NCBI RefSeq assembly: GCF_963678635.1
Contig: NC_087064.1
Location: forward strand, 38,928,532 to 38,992,531
DNA from: Symsagittifera roscoffensis
Taxonomy: Eukaryota > Xenacoelomorpha > Acoela > Convolutidae
Length of the DNA stretch: 64,000 nucleotides
Direction: 5' to 3'
This document shows, piece by piece, positions 11,762 to 21,636 of this stretch. Position numbers and translations under genes: made by a program. Each line of letters opens with the position of its first letter. The stretch's first letter is position 1. Below the pieces are notes generated by a model that searched no databases, was not told the origin of the DNA, and worked only from the letters and a program-made list of their open reading frames with translations.

Positions 11762-11941
11762 TATTTTGAGCCCATTTATTCAAATTCTTAGACGTTTTGC
11801 AAGGTTGTTTTGCGAGTTTGCATATCAAAAACACCTCTAGAACTAGTTTGAGTGTTGATTATTTTACAATTTTGCAGAATCTCTAGAACTATCTATAAGG
11901 TATTCACACCTTTACATCTTTCTCTTGATTATAGTTCTAAA

Positions 11942-12370
11942 CAGGGGCGGATTTAGGGGTGGAGGGTGGGGGGGTTATGGGGGGGGGAGGTGGCGTACGC
12001 CTCCCTCAGGGATTCGACCCCCTGCCGACCCAAGGGGTCCCCCCATTGATACTTTTTCAGAAATCCATTTTTGCCCGACGGACCCTAAAATTTTTCTAAA
12101 GGCGCCTTTGGCGCCAATAAACACTAACGTTGAGGGGGAGCGCGCGCCAAAAAAACGCAATTTTTTTTGTCAAAATGTTTTAAAAAGTGCCCAAAAACGG
12201 CTTTTTTGACTGTTTTTTTTCAAAAACTTAGCCAAAATAGGGGCAAAACACTGCTTTGGGAGAGCTCGAAAAATCAATTTGGTCGACCTAAAAAAAAGGT
12301 CGTCAAAATTTTCGAATTTTTTTTGAAAATCCTCCCCCCCCCCCCTCGAGAAAATCCTAGATCCGCCCCT
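11942..12370 (+). mobile_element. hAT-like non-autonomous element, second complete copy
   Basis: 429 bp with the same termini as the copy at 9889. The flanks are TTCTAAA on the left and TTCAAAA on the right, that is the same target with one substitution. This confirms that this copy arose by tandem duplication of the locus and not by a new insertion. Confidence 0.75.
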
Positions 12371-13066
12371 TTCAAAAGATTTCTTCAGCTTTCAAAACTT
12401 CACAACAAAGTATGGGAAATTTGTTTTGCTTTGTTTTTTTCAACTTTTTTCTTCAAAATAATGTCGTTTTCTCTGCATCTCTTTATGAAAAAGGCTTCAA
12501 ATTTCGATGCATGTTAAATGAAACTAATTGGAAGGACTCAAAGGAGCCAAAATATGAGAAATATTGTTTTGAAGTCGTAAATTAGTTTTAGAAGTCTTCT
12601 TGCCGTGGAAATATCCTCGAAAAGATTTTTAGAAGGAATGTGAATTAATGAGCTCAAATTAGTTAATGACCCATTCTTTATGCCGCCGGAGAGCGACAGA
12701 TAACAGAATCGAAACAGTTAGTTGGCCCGACGTCAAAAACGGTCATATCTGTTTTGACAAAACAATGAAAGTTCTTGAGAGCTTATGCCAAAAAGAAACA
12801 TAAAGACGCATTTACACATAACATAAAAAACAACATTTACACTCAACATAAAATTTTAATAAAAATCCTGCTCTTTGATTGAATCAATGTTTTTTCAAAT
12901 TAATTGATGGAATAGTTCTTTTGTTGATATCTTTTGACCCTCAGCGCTGAGATTGTCATTAATTTCAACATTTGCCAACGCCGGGCCGAATAAATTTTTC
13001 AATCAATTTTTATTTTTTTTTGGCAGCATAAAGAGTTAGTTAAGCTGATCAGCTTACCAGGAACTA

Positions 13067-13804
13067 CAGTGCTGATTTATATTATCCGGACAAAACGAAC
13101 CAAACTTGAATTTTCAAACACGTTTTTCTCAAATTGGGTTAAGATTAGACAAAAAATTAAGAGAATAAGTATTGCTTAGAGTTTTACCAGAATTATTATG
13201 GTGCCATTTTTTCTCCGAAATTCGGAACAAAAATTTTACTTCAAAAATGGGTCATTTTTGTTTTTTTTCAATTAATCAAGAATTACGCTGAAACTACTTT
13301 GTTAATTGATAAGATAATTATATCGCAGGAAATTTCTTACGCAGCTCAACAAAGTTTAACAAGAGTTAAATCTCCAAAAATTTGCGCAAATTGTTTAAAA
13401 TCTGTTTGTAAACAGAGATTCTGGGTTTTATATAGTAAAAATCACATTTAATGACTATCGAGTGAAAATTTTTTCTTTTCTCATTAACTGGTTTTTGAAG
13501 ATTTAACCCTTGTTAAACTTTGTTGAGCTGCGTAAGAAGTTTCCTGTGATATAAATATCTTATCAATTAACAAAGCAGTTTCAGCGTAATTGTTGATTAA
13601 TTGAAAAAAGCCAAAGTGACCCATTTTTGAGGTAAAATTTTTTGTTGAGAATTTCGAAAAAAAATTGCACCATATCAATTCTGATGAAATTCTAAGCAAC
13701 TTTTGTTCTCTTCACTTTTTGTCTAATCTTAACCCAATTTGAGAAAAACGCGCTTGAAAATTCAAGTTTTGTTCGTTTTGTACGGATATTTTAAATCAGC
13801 ACTG
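13067..13804 (+). mobile_element. Palindromic Tc1/mariner-type MITE, complete copy 4
   Basis: 738 bp between TA at 13065-13066 and TA at 13805-13806, with the same termini as the other copies. The sequence that follows (TTTGAGCCCATATATTC onward) matches that after copies 2 and 3 until about 13,970. There the duplicated region ends without a third hAT-like insertion. Confidence 0.82.
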
Positions 13805-13975
13805 TATTTTGAGCCCATATATTCAAATTCTTAGACGTTTTGCAAGGTTGTTTTGCGAGTTTGCATATCAAAAACACCTCTAGAACTAGTTTGAGTGTTG
13901 ATTATTTTACACTTTCGCAGAATTTCTAGAACTATCTATAAGATATTCACACCTTTACACCTTTACAGACTAATT

Positions 13976-15600
13976 TACACCTTCGAAATAAAGTTTCTTA
14001 ATGTTTTGCCCGACTAAGTCCTTTTAAAAAAATTCAAATAACAAAAAGTTTCCTTCACAAACAAGTGATTTTCCCACAAATGTAAACCAAAGCAAGTATA
14101 GCCAATTGCCATGCATGAAAAGTTCCGGTCTTTCTTATCACTGTAAAAAGACTTTGGGAACAGTGGATGGGTGGAGGTTTGACAAGTAAACCTATATGAT
14201 GTTATGGGCGTTAGTTTAAGCTTTAAGAACTAATCTTCGCCGTTATTCCAATCCAATCAAAATTTTCTTTCTTTTTGGGCGATGTAGGGCCAAAAAAGTT
14301 TTCTTAAGTAATTCCTAGCGGCATAATTTTGAGGAGACATTTCGTAACAAGCGATGGTTTATAGAATGTGGCAACTTGTTTCAGTTACCAGCGAGTTTTC
14401 GTAACAAGTAAGTAAACAGCAAGCATTGATTCACGCGCACTATACCTGCCATGCCGATTTTAAACAACGCAGAGCGCTGCCGAGCGAGTGGTTTCTGCTT
14501 GCCATTGTATTGCGAAGGATTTTCAATTGTCGTGAATTGTCGCTTGCCACGAATTGTCGCTCGTTACGAATTGGTTACTAGTATTTTTTAAAAAGCAAAA
14601 AAAAACTCAGCTGTTCATATGATGAGATTTTAATTTTTCGATCAAATCGTTCCAACAATTGGCTTTGCTCAGAATACAGAGTTGTACGAACAGGATACTG
14701 GAGTTTCGGTATGCTGAAACAAATTACTGTTAGCTAAAACCCATTAAGTGCATCCAGATTTTCAATAACCCCTGCAAGTTTTTCTCATTCGGCTATTTTT
14801 CATTGAGCTTCTCTTTCTGACAAAACTTACTTCTTACAGGGAAAAGAAGTCGATCCTATAAAATAATTTTTATTTTCTGGCATACTTTTTTAAATTGAGC
14901 TTAAAATGCATTGTACTGTGTGCTTAAGACCAGTAATAGAAAACATCGCTCATATTTTTGTGAGTTTGGGCTCAAGCCATTATCGTTTTCCGATTTCAGG
15001 ATGTCTTATAGGTATTAAATTTCATAACATTACCAAAAGTTTTTTTTTGGGCTCATGCTTTTCAACTAACGTCTGCTTTGCTTCAGAAAACAGGGGTGGA
15101 GCCTCGTGTTCCGTTCTCTAATATAATGAATGAACATCTTTTTAAATTTTTACTCGGTTTACTGTAAGCGCAGTGGGCGTAATTGTAGAGCTCCAAAAGA
15201 TTTGAAAAAACATGATTCAACATAATTTTTTAAGCAACCTAAGCGCATTCCTTAAATCCAATTTAGAAAAAACTGAGTCGTCATTGCATTTTGTTAAGCT
15301 TCTAAAGGTTTATACAGCAATTTCAGCTCCTGTTTCAGTGCCACGTCCTATCCACAAAAAATGTTGTCCTTCAGTGAGATCCTTGGACGCGATGCGTCTG
15401 AACTTGATTGCAATGCGTCTGAGCGTGTTTCATTTGGCATTTTCAAAAAAGTTTATCTGTTTTTCAATAATATTTATCTGTTTTCAAAAAAGCGAAAAGT
15501 TTTGCTCCAAAAAAGGTTTGCATAAGGGCGTTTAAAAGAGTCAATCTTGTTAGAGTCTCTCACTAACTTTCTCTGGAGAGAAACTTTCGATGCTGGTAAA
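13976..15600. other. Stretch without supported gene
   Basis: AT-rich with several short frames (for example 14,906-15,121 and 15,212-15,535) that lack recognisable motifs, splice context or biased composition. A short tandem phrase (GAATTGTCGCTTGCCAC and variants) occurs at about 14,530-14,575. Nothing else was seen. Confidence 0.4.
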
Positions 15601-15975
15601 AAGTGTATTGCGTAAAAATAAACCAAAAGGAGGGGCCCATTCGAAGAGTGTGGCAACCAGAAGTGATCCTAACCCCACGGCGAAACACGGCACTCAGTGT
15701 TTTGATTTATCCATCTCTTTTCCGCACTCAGGGCTGGTTCCATTTAACTAAACTTTTCGGCCCTTATCTGGGCCTACTGGCTTGCAGTTGAGATCTTCAA
15801 CCCTAATCTGGGTCTGGTATTTCAATATTCGACCCTTAGCTCTGTATGGTGGATGAAATGAGTCATGGGGAAGAACCTGAGTCATGTGGCATGCCCAAAC
15901 CGTTTCCAGAGAACATGATGTTGTATTTTGTCTCATCACAATTCGGTTTTCAAAGCCAGCTTTGCGCACCTTCAG
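15600..15975 (-). other. GC-richer patch with protein-like minus-strand frame
   Basis: Base composition rises clearly above the neighbourhood. The phrases CCCTTATCTGGGCCT and CCCTAATCTGGGTCTGG are repeated within it. A minus-strand frame (about 15,969-15,748) reads smoothly with mixed polar composition (start MRKAGFENRIVMRQNTTSC), but has no recognised domain. It may be a fragment of a repeat family or of a host gene. Not identified. Confidence 0.3.
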
Positions 15976-16433
15976 TTAAGCGGCACAAACTTCTAAGGCG
16001 TCGACAATGCTAAATAAGACAAGAAGTCTCATATTTGGTTTTCAGTGTACCCAACGGTCTTTCTATACAAGATCTGAAATTCTTTATTTGTTAGATAAGT
16101 TGATTCTCAGACCTCAAGTTTGCTATTTCAGATTCTGAAATATGGATCTAAAAGAGAAATTTTTAGTCTGGAGTAACCTTGAAGAACCAAACTTCAGATT
16201 TGAAAGTTGATTTGCGAAATCCTTTATTAAATGATAATAAATGCCTTGCGAGCAAACAATTGAAATTTCATTGTTTGCTGTTGGTGCAATATGCATTTAT
16301 ATTTTGATTATCTAGCGGTGAGAAAACTTCGGAACAATTTCACAAACAGTTTTTTAAACTGAATTTTTTTTTCAACTAGTTAAAATTTTTTTAGCAAGTT
16401 TATTAAAAATCTATCAAATACTTGACTTTCATG

Positions 16434-16672
16434 CACTACTTATGCGTTTCCGATGTTTACCTCCTGCTTTGAGAAACATATTTCAGGAGTGTCCGAAGTG
16501 AATATCTGCTAGCAGCAGAGAAGAATAGCCACAGTTATAAAGCACAGATGAATAGCAAAAATTGTGTAAGCTTCACTTGTTGCTCTTGTCTGAAATAAGC
16601 CAGAAAAACAAAACTTCAGATCTGAAATTAGGTCTGAAGCAACCAAAAAAAACTAAAACTTTAGATCTGAAA
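16434..16672 (+). repeat. Left ~240 bp direct repeat flanking polymerase relic P1
   Basis: Begins ACTTATGCGTTTCCGATGTT and ends near ACTTTAGATCTGAAAT. The same block recurs in the same orientation at 17,123-17,360 with moderate divergence. Words based on CAGATCTGAAAT also occur scattered at 16.07-16.20 kb and 17.34-17.45 kb. Confidence 0.65.
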
Positions 16673-17122
16673 TTTTTTTTTATCATGATTGTTATGAACA
16701 GCGCAGCATGTACGTGGGAAATATATATTTTTTGAATGGGCAATAAAGTCATCTCTGCAGTCTATTCGACGAATATTTTTCTGTTGAGCTTTCTTTTCAA
16801 GTAAAATACAATTGTCCAAGTTTTCTTCGGCTAATGCTAGATACAGAGAGTCAGTGTCCATCTCCAGTTCCTCGAAATTGTTCTCATGGCAAAACTTATA
16901 TAAAAAAAAGTGTAGTAAAAATTCATTATTCTGAGTTTAGCATAATGGAGAATGAAAATCCTACAAACAATGGTTCTCTGTGTTCGATTGTTGACTATAA
17001 CAGTTCTACATCGTACAATTTTTTTTCCACAACAGTTAACCGCTTGAAGAACTTTTGATTTATTGCTTTGTGTGTCTTATCATCATTGAGGTACTTGGTT
17101 ATTGTGCGTCTGGACCTGCGCT
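16661..17122 (-). pseudogene. Family-B DNA polymerase relic P1 (C-terminal palm part)
   Basis: Minus-strand remnant of the 3' part of a protein-primed family-B DNA polymerase (DNA_pol_B_2 type, as carried by Polinton/Maverick-like elements and related animal DNA viruses). A frame at 16,861-16,661 begins with motif C as MDTDSLYLALAEENL; the DTD carries the catalytic metal-binding aspartates. It continues with RDDFIA and FPRTCC, features shared with P2. Upstream, in other frames, are relics of the segment after motif B (TITKYL, THKAIN, FFKRLT). Several frameshifts and stops make it non-functional. It is homologous to 18.90-19.37 kb and lies exactly between two 240 bp direct repeats. Motif assignment is by eye. 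Confidence 0.72.
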
Positions 17123-17360
17123 ACTTATGCGTTTCCGATGTTTACATCATGCTTTGAGAAATATATTTCAGGAGTGTCCGAAGGGAAACTTTGCTGCTAG
17201 CAGCACAAAAGAATAGCCACAATTATAAAGCACAGAGAATAGCAAAAATTGTGTCAGCTTCAGTTATTTCTCTGGCCTGAAATAAGCAAGAAAAACAAAA
17301 CTTCAGATCTGAAATTAGATCTGAAGCAACCAAGAAAAACAAAAAATTCATAACTGAATT
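17123..17360 (+). repeat. Right ~240 bp direct repeat flanking P1
   Basis: Second copy of the block at 16,434-16,672 (ACTTATGCGTTTCCGATGTT to GATCTGAAGCAACCAAG). The pair may mark a tandem duplication interrupted by P1, or the terminal repeats of an unknown insertion. Confidence 0.65.
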
Positions 17361-17605
17361 TAGTTGTGAAGTAACCCATTCTTAAATACCTAAGCGTTAT
17401 TTTAACATTTCTTAACCAAATCCAGATCTGAAAATATATCTGAAACCGAGTAATTTAGATATGAATTAGAACAATTACTGAAAACAGTTGTGCAGCGTGA
17501 AAGTTGAAATTTTAATATTTTTTTTCCACCTATCTGAATCATAGATGCACAATATTCCAGTCAATGAAAATGAGAGCTAAACTTTACAATTTGAACCGAA
17601 TTAAA

Positions 17606-17815
17606 ATCTCAGGTGCTATAAAGTTACACGGATGTCATCAAAGTTGGAAAAAAGCCTTTTTCTCGGTAAAAATGTTTTCTGTTTCTTTCTTCCCAGATCT
17701 TTTGAGACATTCGTAATTTTATAATTTTTCGAAGCCTATTTGCCCTCATGCGTCATATCCTTTTTGCGGTAAATTTTACTGGTTAACTCAGAAAAAAATG
17801 ATGCAAATTTAGAAA
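17606..17815 (+). repeat. Dispersed repeat, copy 2 (relative at 4.60 kb)
   Basis: Starts TCAGGTGCTATAAAGTTAC and has CTCGGTAAAAATG, GCCTATTTGCCCTCATG and TTTTACTGGTTAACTCA in the same order as 4598-4815. Confidence 0.55.
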
Positions 17816-18039
17816 AACAAGCGTGTTAGTCTCTCCTAACACGCTTAAGTTAGATTATGGCCTGGCGGGAGGGACCTCTTTGCAAAAAATTTAACAGAAA
17901 CTGGAGAACAAAGAAGTTGAGCAATGGTTGATGCCAAAGCTAGAGAACACAGAGCTGCGTGAAAAATTATACAAATTAGTATAGATTGTAAAAGTAGAAG
18001 AAAATGAAGTACCCAAAAGCCGAGGTCTCAAATTAATTG

Positions 18040-18300
18040 TTATCTCGAGGAAAAACTTCCGAAGGACCAAAAAGGGGAGCAAAGTAAAGCCGGTGATATT
18101 GGTTACGTGCCATCAAGAGTAGCATGTGTTGGGGCTGAAGTGGGAAGGTGGTGATTGACGCCCATGTTTTAAGATAGGAAAAAGAGCATCCAGTCACCCA
18201 CCTGTAAATTAAGATAGGGACTAGATTTTCCATGTATTCAGATAAGTTATAGGTTTTGCCTTGTATTAAGATACCTGCTTTGAGATGGTAAGATGGCAAG
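18040..18300 (-). repeat. Degenerate dispersed repeat, relative of 0.12-0.24 kb
   Basis: On the minus strand, GGGTGACTGGATGCTC, CCTATCTTAAAACATGG and CCCCAACACATGCTACTC follow the same order as at 115-235 on the plus strand. An open frame spans it (18,299-18,033), but the homologous copy is not open, so I treat it as repeat and not gene. Confidence 0.4.
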
Positions 18301-18647
18301 ATTCAAAAAACTTTCAGCGCCCGTTCTTACCATGTTTTAAGAACCTCTAGAACATTTTGCAAGAGTCTAAGTATTAGGATATGTTTTTACTAGTGTTCTA
18401 ACGATTTGATTTTATGTTGAAACTGTCTGAAACTATGCTCAAACCTAACAAAATATTCAAAAGAAAAAAATTGTCCCGCAAATAAATTTTATTGTTAAAT
18501 ATTAAGTTTAAGGCGAAAAAATAATTAACATATAAATCACTGCATTGTATGGAATGTTGATACAATATACTCGTTAAATATGCAAGCTGAATGGTTTATT
18601 AAGAATTCCATTTTTAAGAACTTCTTTTTCGGCTAGAAATAATTGAG

Positions 18648-21333
18648 TCACTTTTTAATTTGTTCATAATACCCAACTAAGTGGTTGGTGGTTTTGAGTC
18701 TACAATTTGTCGACTTCAAATTTAAAATTTCATAAAGAACTTGTTTATGTTTGGACATTGGTCCATCTCCAGTATCTTCGAGAGATCCTTTGTTGAGCCA
18801 TTTGCTACTAAATTTTTGATACCTACTATCAAAGCAGCAGAGCGTCTTGCTGAACAGGCACCAGGCACAACATTTCAGTACAGTGAAATTCTTCTTCTTC
18901 GAATAGTCCGGGTTCTCGTTTATCATGATTGACGAGCCGCGCAGCATGTACGGGGGAAGGAATTTTTCTTTGCCTGGGCAATAAAGTCATCTCTGCAGTC
19001 AATTCGACGAACTTTTGTCTTTGAGCTTTCTGCTCAAGTATTATACAATCGTCAGGTTCTCTTCGGCTAATGCTAGATACAGAGAGTCTGTGTCAATCTT
19101 CAATTCCTCAAATATGTTCTCAACGCAAAACATATGAAAAAAAGTAGTATAACTCCATTATTCTGAGTTAACCATATTGAAGAATGAAAAAACGTACAAA
19201 CATTAGTTCTCTGTGTTAAATTGTTGTATTTACTATAACAATTCTACGTCGAATAGATAAAACCTCTTTCACAGTAGTTAACCGCCTGAAGAACTTGTCA
19301 TTTATTGCTTTTTGTGTATTATTATCACTTAGGTACTTCGTTATTGTGTTTCTGGATCTGTCCATGATTTGATAACCCTACGAACTGATATCCAAAAAAC
19401 TTATCATCTCAGAAACGACTTCAGAGAGTGGATTCCTGAAACCTGTTCGTCGATTATCAACAAAAAAATAAAAAACTTGTTTAGGTACTTCCTAGTCATT
19501 TACTCAACAAGCCTATAAATTGACGTTATTAAATTGTACGCCTATAAATTGACGCCTAAAAGTTTGTAAATTGAAGTCAAGACTAAGATAAAAGCTAAGA
19601 AGGGGAGTAATGTTATTACCAGCTTCAATTTAGAGCGGTAAATCATAAGTCGTTGTGGATTTTTTTCTCATGTATTCTCCTAATTTTTTATGTATTTTCC
19701 CATTTTTCCACGTTTCTCATAATACTTTATGTTTACCAGTATCATTGTGACACACTTCATTGCTTTTTTTAAAAAGGAGGAAGTTGTGAAATTGTGAAAT
19801 TCAACTCGTCGGGAACTATCAAATCACATTGGACATAACTAAACAGTAATCCAATTTTTTTTTGAGTAGGGAATCAGTAGATAGATGTCTTTTGTATAAA
19901 AAACTTGTCTCGAAAATACTCCTGCCTGTAGCTCGTGTTTTGAAATGCTCTCACCAATCACATTCCCACATTCATTAAAAACTGCAGCTTTTTTTTAAAA
20001 TAAAATCTTGTCTCAACTCATTCATTTTTATTTTTTTTTCGCTTGAAATATCTTGATCTGACTAAGATGGACTGGTTTCTTGATAGGAGCTTTCTCTTTG
20101 TTTATAAACTCTCAACTTTACAGTCCGGTCCTTATTCTTGATGAAAAGACATAACCATAATCTCAAACTTTCAGTTTTTGTTCATTCTAGTCTTGATCGA
20201 TCGTTTTCAGATTCATAACCCCATCTTGTGTAAAATCCTGTAGGCATCTCTTGACATATTGAGAACGAATATAACTGCCTTGCATCAATTCCAACAATTG
20301 TATTGCACACATTTGACGAGTTACGTATATATGATTGATCGACAACAGCTTTTGGCGTAAAAACTATTGATGGTCTAAGAGTCATGCCCTCTCTTATTTT
20401 CTCACATAAATCCCTATCACCTTGAAAGAACGGGTAGAACTTGTGATTTGTCAATTTTTGTAAGCAGATAATCACAAGATTTGAGAGCGTGTATCCCAGT
20501 TTGAGCATGTCGATTCCTTATAATGGTAAAAGTCTATCGTTTTTTGCATGGCCTCAAGAGTAGGAACAATTTTTTGTTACTATGCCATAGTGGGAAGTCT
20601 TTGAAGGTTGTCTTGCTGTGCTGTTCCAGGATGCTTTTCAAAAAAGTATATTTTCATCCTCTTGGTAATGTTGATTGAATACGCAGTTTTTTCAATACAC
20701 TTTCTTGATTGAGACTATTATTAACTAGTTACTAGTTTCTGATAATCGTTTTTTTTAGGTTGTTATTGTTTCTCAGCTTGTTGAAAAAGGAATCGTTTCG
20801 TGGAAATTCTGTACGATCAAGCATATCTGCATTATCAAACCACTCGTAAGAGAAAAATACATTAATTCACTCGCTTTATTGGCTTTAAGAAGCGATTCCA
20901 GGGTTCTTGTTTGTCCCAGTCGCTTCATTGTTTCACGAAACTGCACATCTCCAATTTTGAATAATATGAAATCATTTGCCTCTTTGATGACCGTTTGTTC
21001 GATTTCACTATCCCATAAAAGATACCGGAACAAATAAGATTTCATTAGGTTCAGATCGTATCTACCGCATTTGAATCCGAAAACTGCCAAAAATTTTACA
21101 TAGCACTCTAAAGGCCGTTTCAAGTTAATAAACTTGTTTTTTTTCTGAATTCTCAGGAATTCTGTGGACATGTCATCTTCCTCGCTTTCCTCATAACACT
21201 CATCTTCATAATCGAAGACATTTGGTGTGTAATGTGAAATTCTAGCGTTGAAATTATCAAAGATCTTTTTGACTTGATCAGGGACAGTAGTATGCATATA
21301 GTTCACTATGATGGGCGGGGGGTTGTCACACAA
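18648..21333 (-). pseudogene. Family-B DNA polymerase relic P2, nearly full length
   Basis: Decayed minus-strand gene of a protein-primed family-B DNA polymerase (DNA_pol_B_2 type). The 186-codon N-terminal frame (21,333-20,773) has an acidic stretch (residues 41-54) and an exonuclease-like block FGFKCGRYDLNL (residues 85-96). It goes out of frame by about residue 160, though homologous sequence (EWFDNADML) continues in the next frame. The frame 20,508-20,182 holds polymerase motif A as GIDARQLYSFSICQEMPTG. The motif B region, GYQIMDRSRN, is at about 19,345-19,377; the Tyr-Gly tyrosine codon is a TAG stop (19,380-19,378). A motif C relic is at about 19,094-19,075. The C-terminal frame is 18,947-18,648, with LVGYYEQIKK at its end. 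Many stops and shifts; dead. Order and spacing support one gene of about 2.7 kb. Closest kin in the window are P3 and P1. Confidence 0.8.
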
Positions 21334-21636
21334 GGATGACCCTTAGGTACCGTTCTTAATTGTCACCATGTATTATCTCACAGCCAATAATCACCATGTA
21401 TTAGTTGACAACTAATAGTCATGATGTCAAAACTCAAAGAATAGCCATTACTGTTCGGCTTAAAATGAGTTGTGCAATCTGCACTCACAAAACCATTCCA
21501 AGTTTACGACCTGGAATTAGTAATCCTTCCGCTACCAGTATATACATGTAAACCATTGACCACCGATCGTTCCAAAAAGGAACAATAGAGACGTATGATA
21601 AACTACGTAGAAAATATGCTTCAACACTGAGTGGGC

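Larger units (their letters stand above)
7149..13975 (+). repeat. Compound tandem duplication containing two MITE families
   Basis: One landmark, TTCTTCAGCTTTCAAAAC, recurs at about 7.15, 10.33 and 12.38 kb. A second, ATGAAACTAATTGGAAG, recurs at about 7.30, 8.42, 10.48 and 12.52 kb. Two nearly complete units of about 2.04-2.05 kb lie head to tail between roughly 9.7 and 13.8 kb. An earlier 1.13 kb sub-unit (7.29-8.42) is duplicated next to a longer one (8.42-9.71). The hAT-like copies share the same flanking sequence, so the MITEs were inserted once and then spread by local duplication. The stretches between the elements hold no coding frame. Confidence 0.8.

Noticed and set aside
14906-15535. 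Frames of 71 and 107 codons as genes
   Set aside because: No motifs, no coding bias, no splice context; expected by chance in DNA of this composition.
15600-15975. tRNA or tRNA-derived SINE in the GC-richer patch
   Set aside because: No cloverleaf or A/B-box spacing could be drawn.
16434-17360. LTR retrotransposon with P1 inside
   Set aside because: The 240 bp repeats lack TG..CA ends, a primer-binding site and reverse transcriptase, and the interior is a DNA polymerase relic.
18033-18299. 88-codon minus-strand frame as a gene
   Set aside because: It coincides with a degenerate dispersed repeat whose other copy (115-235) is not open.
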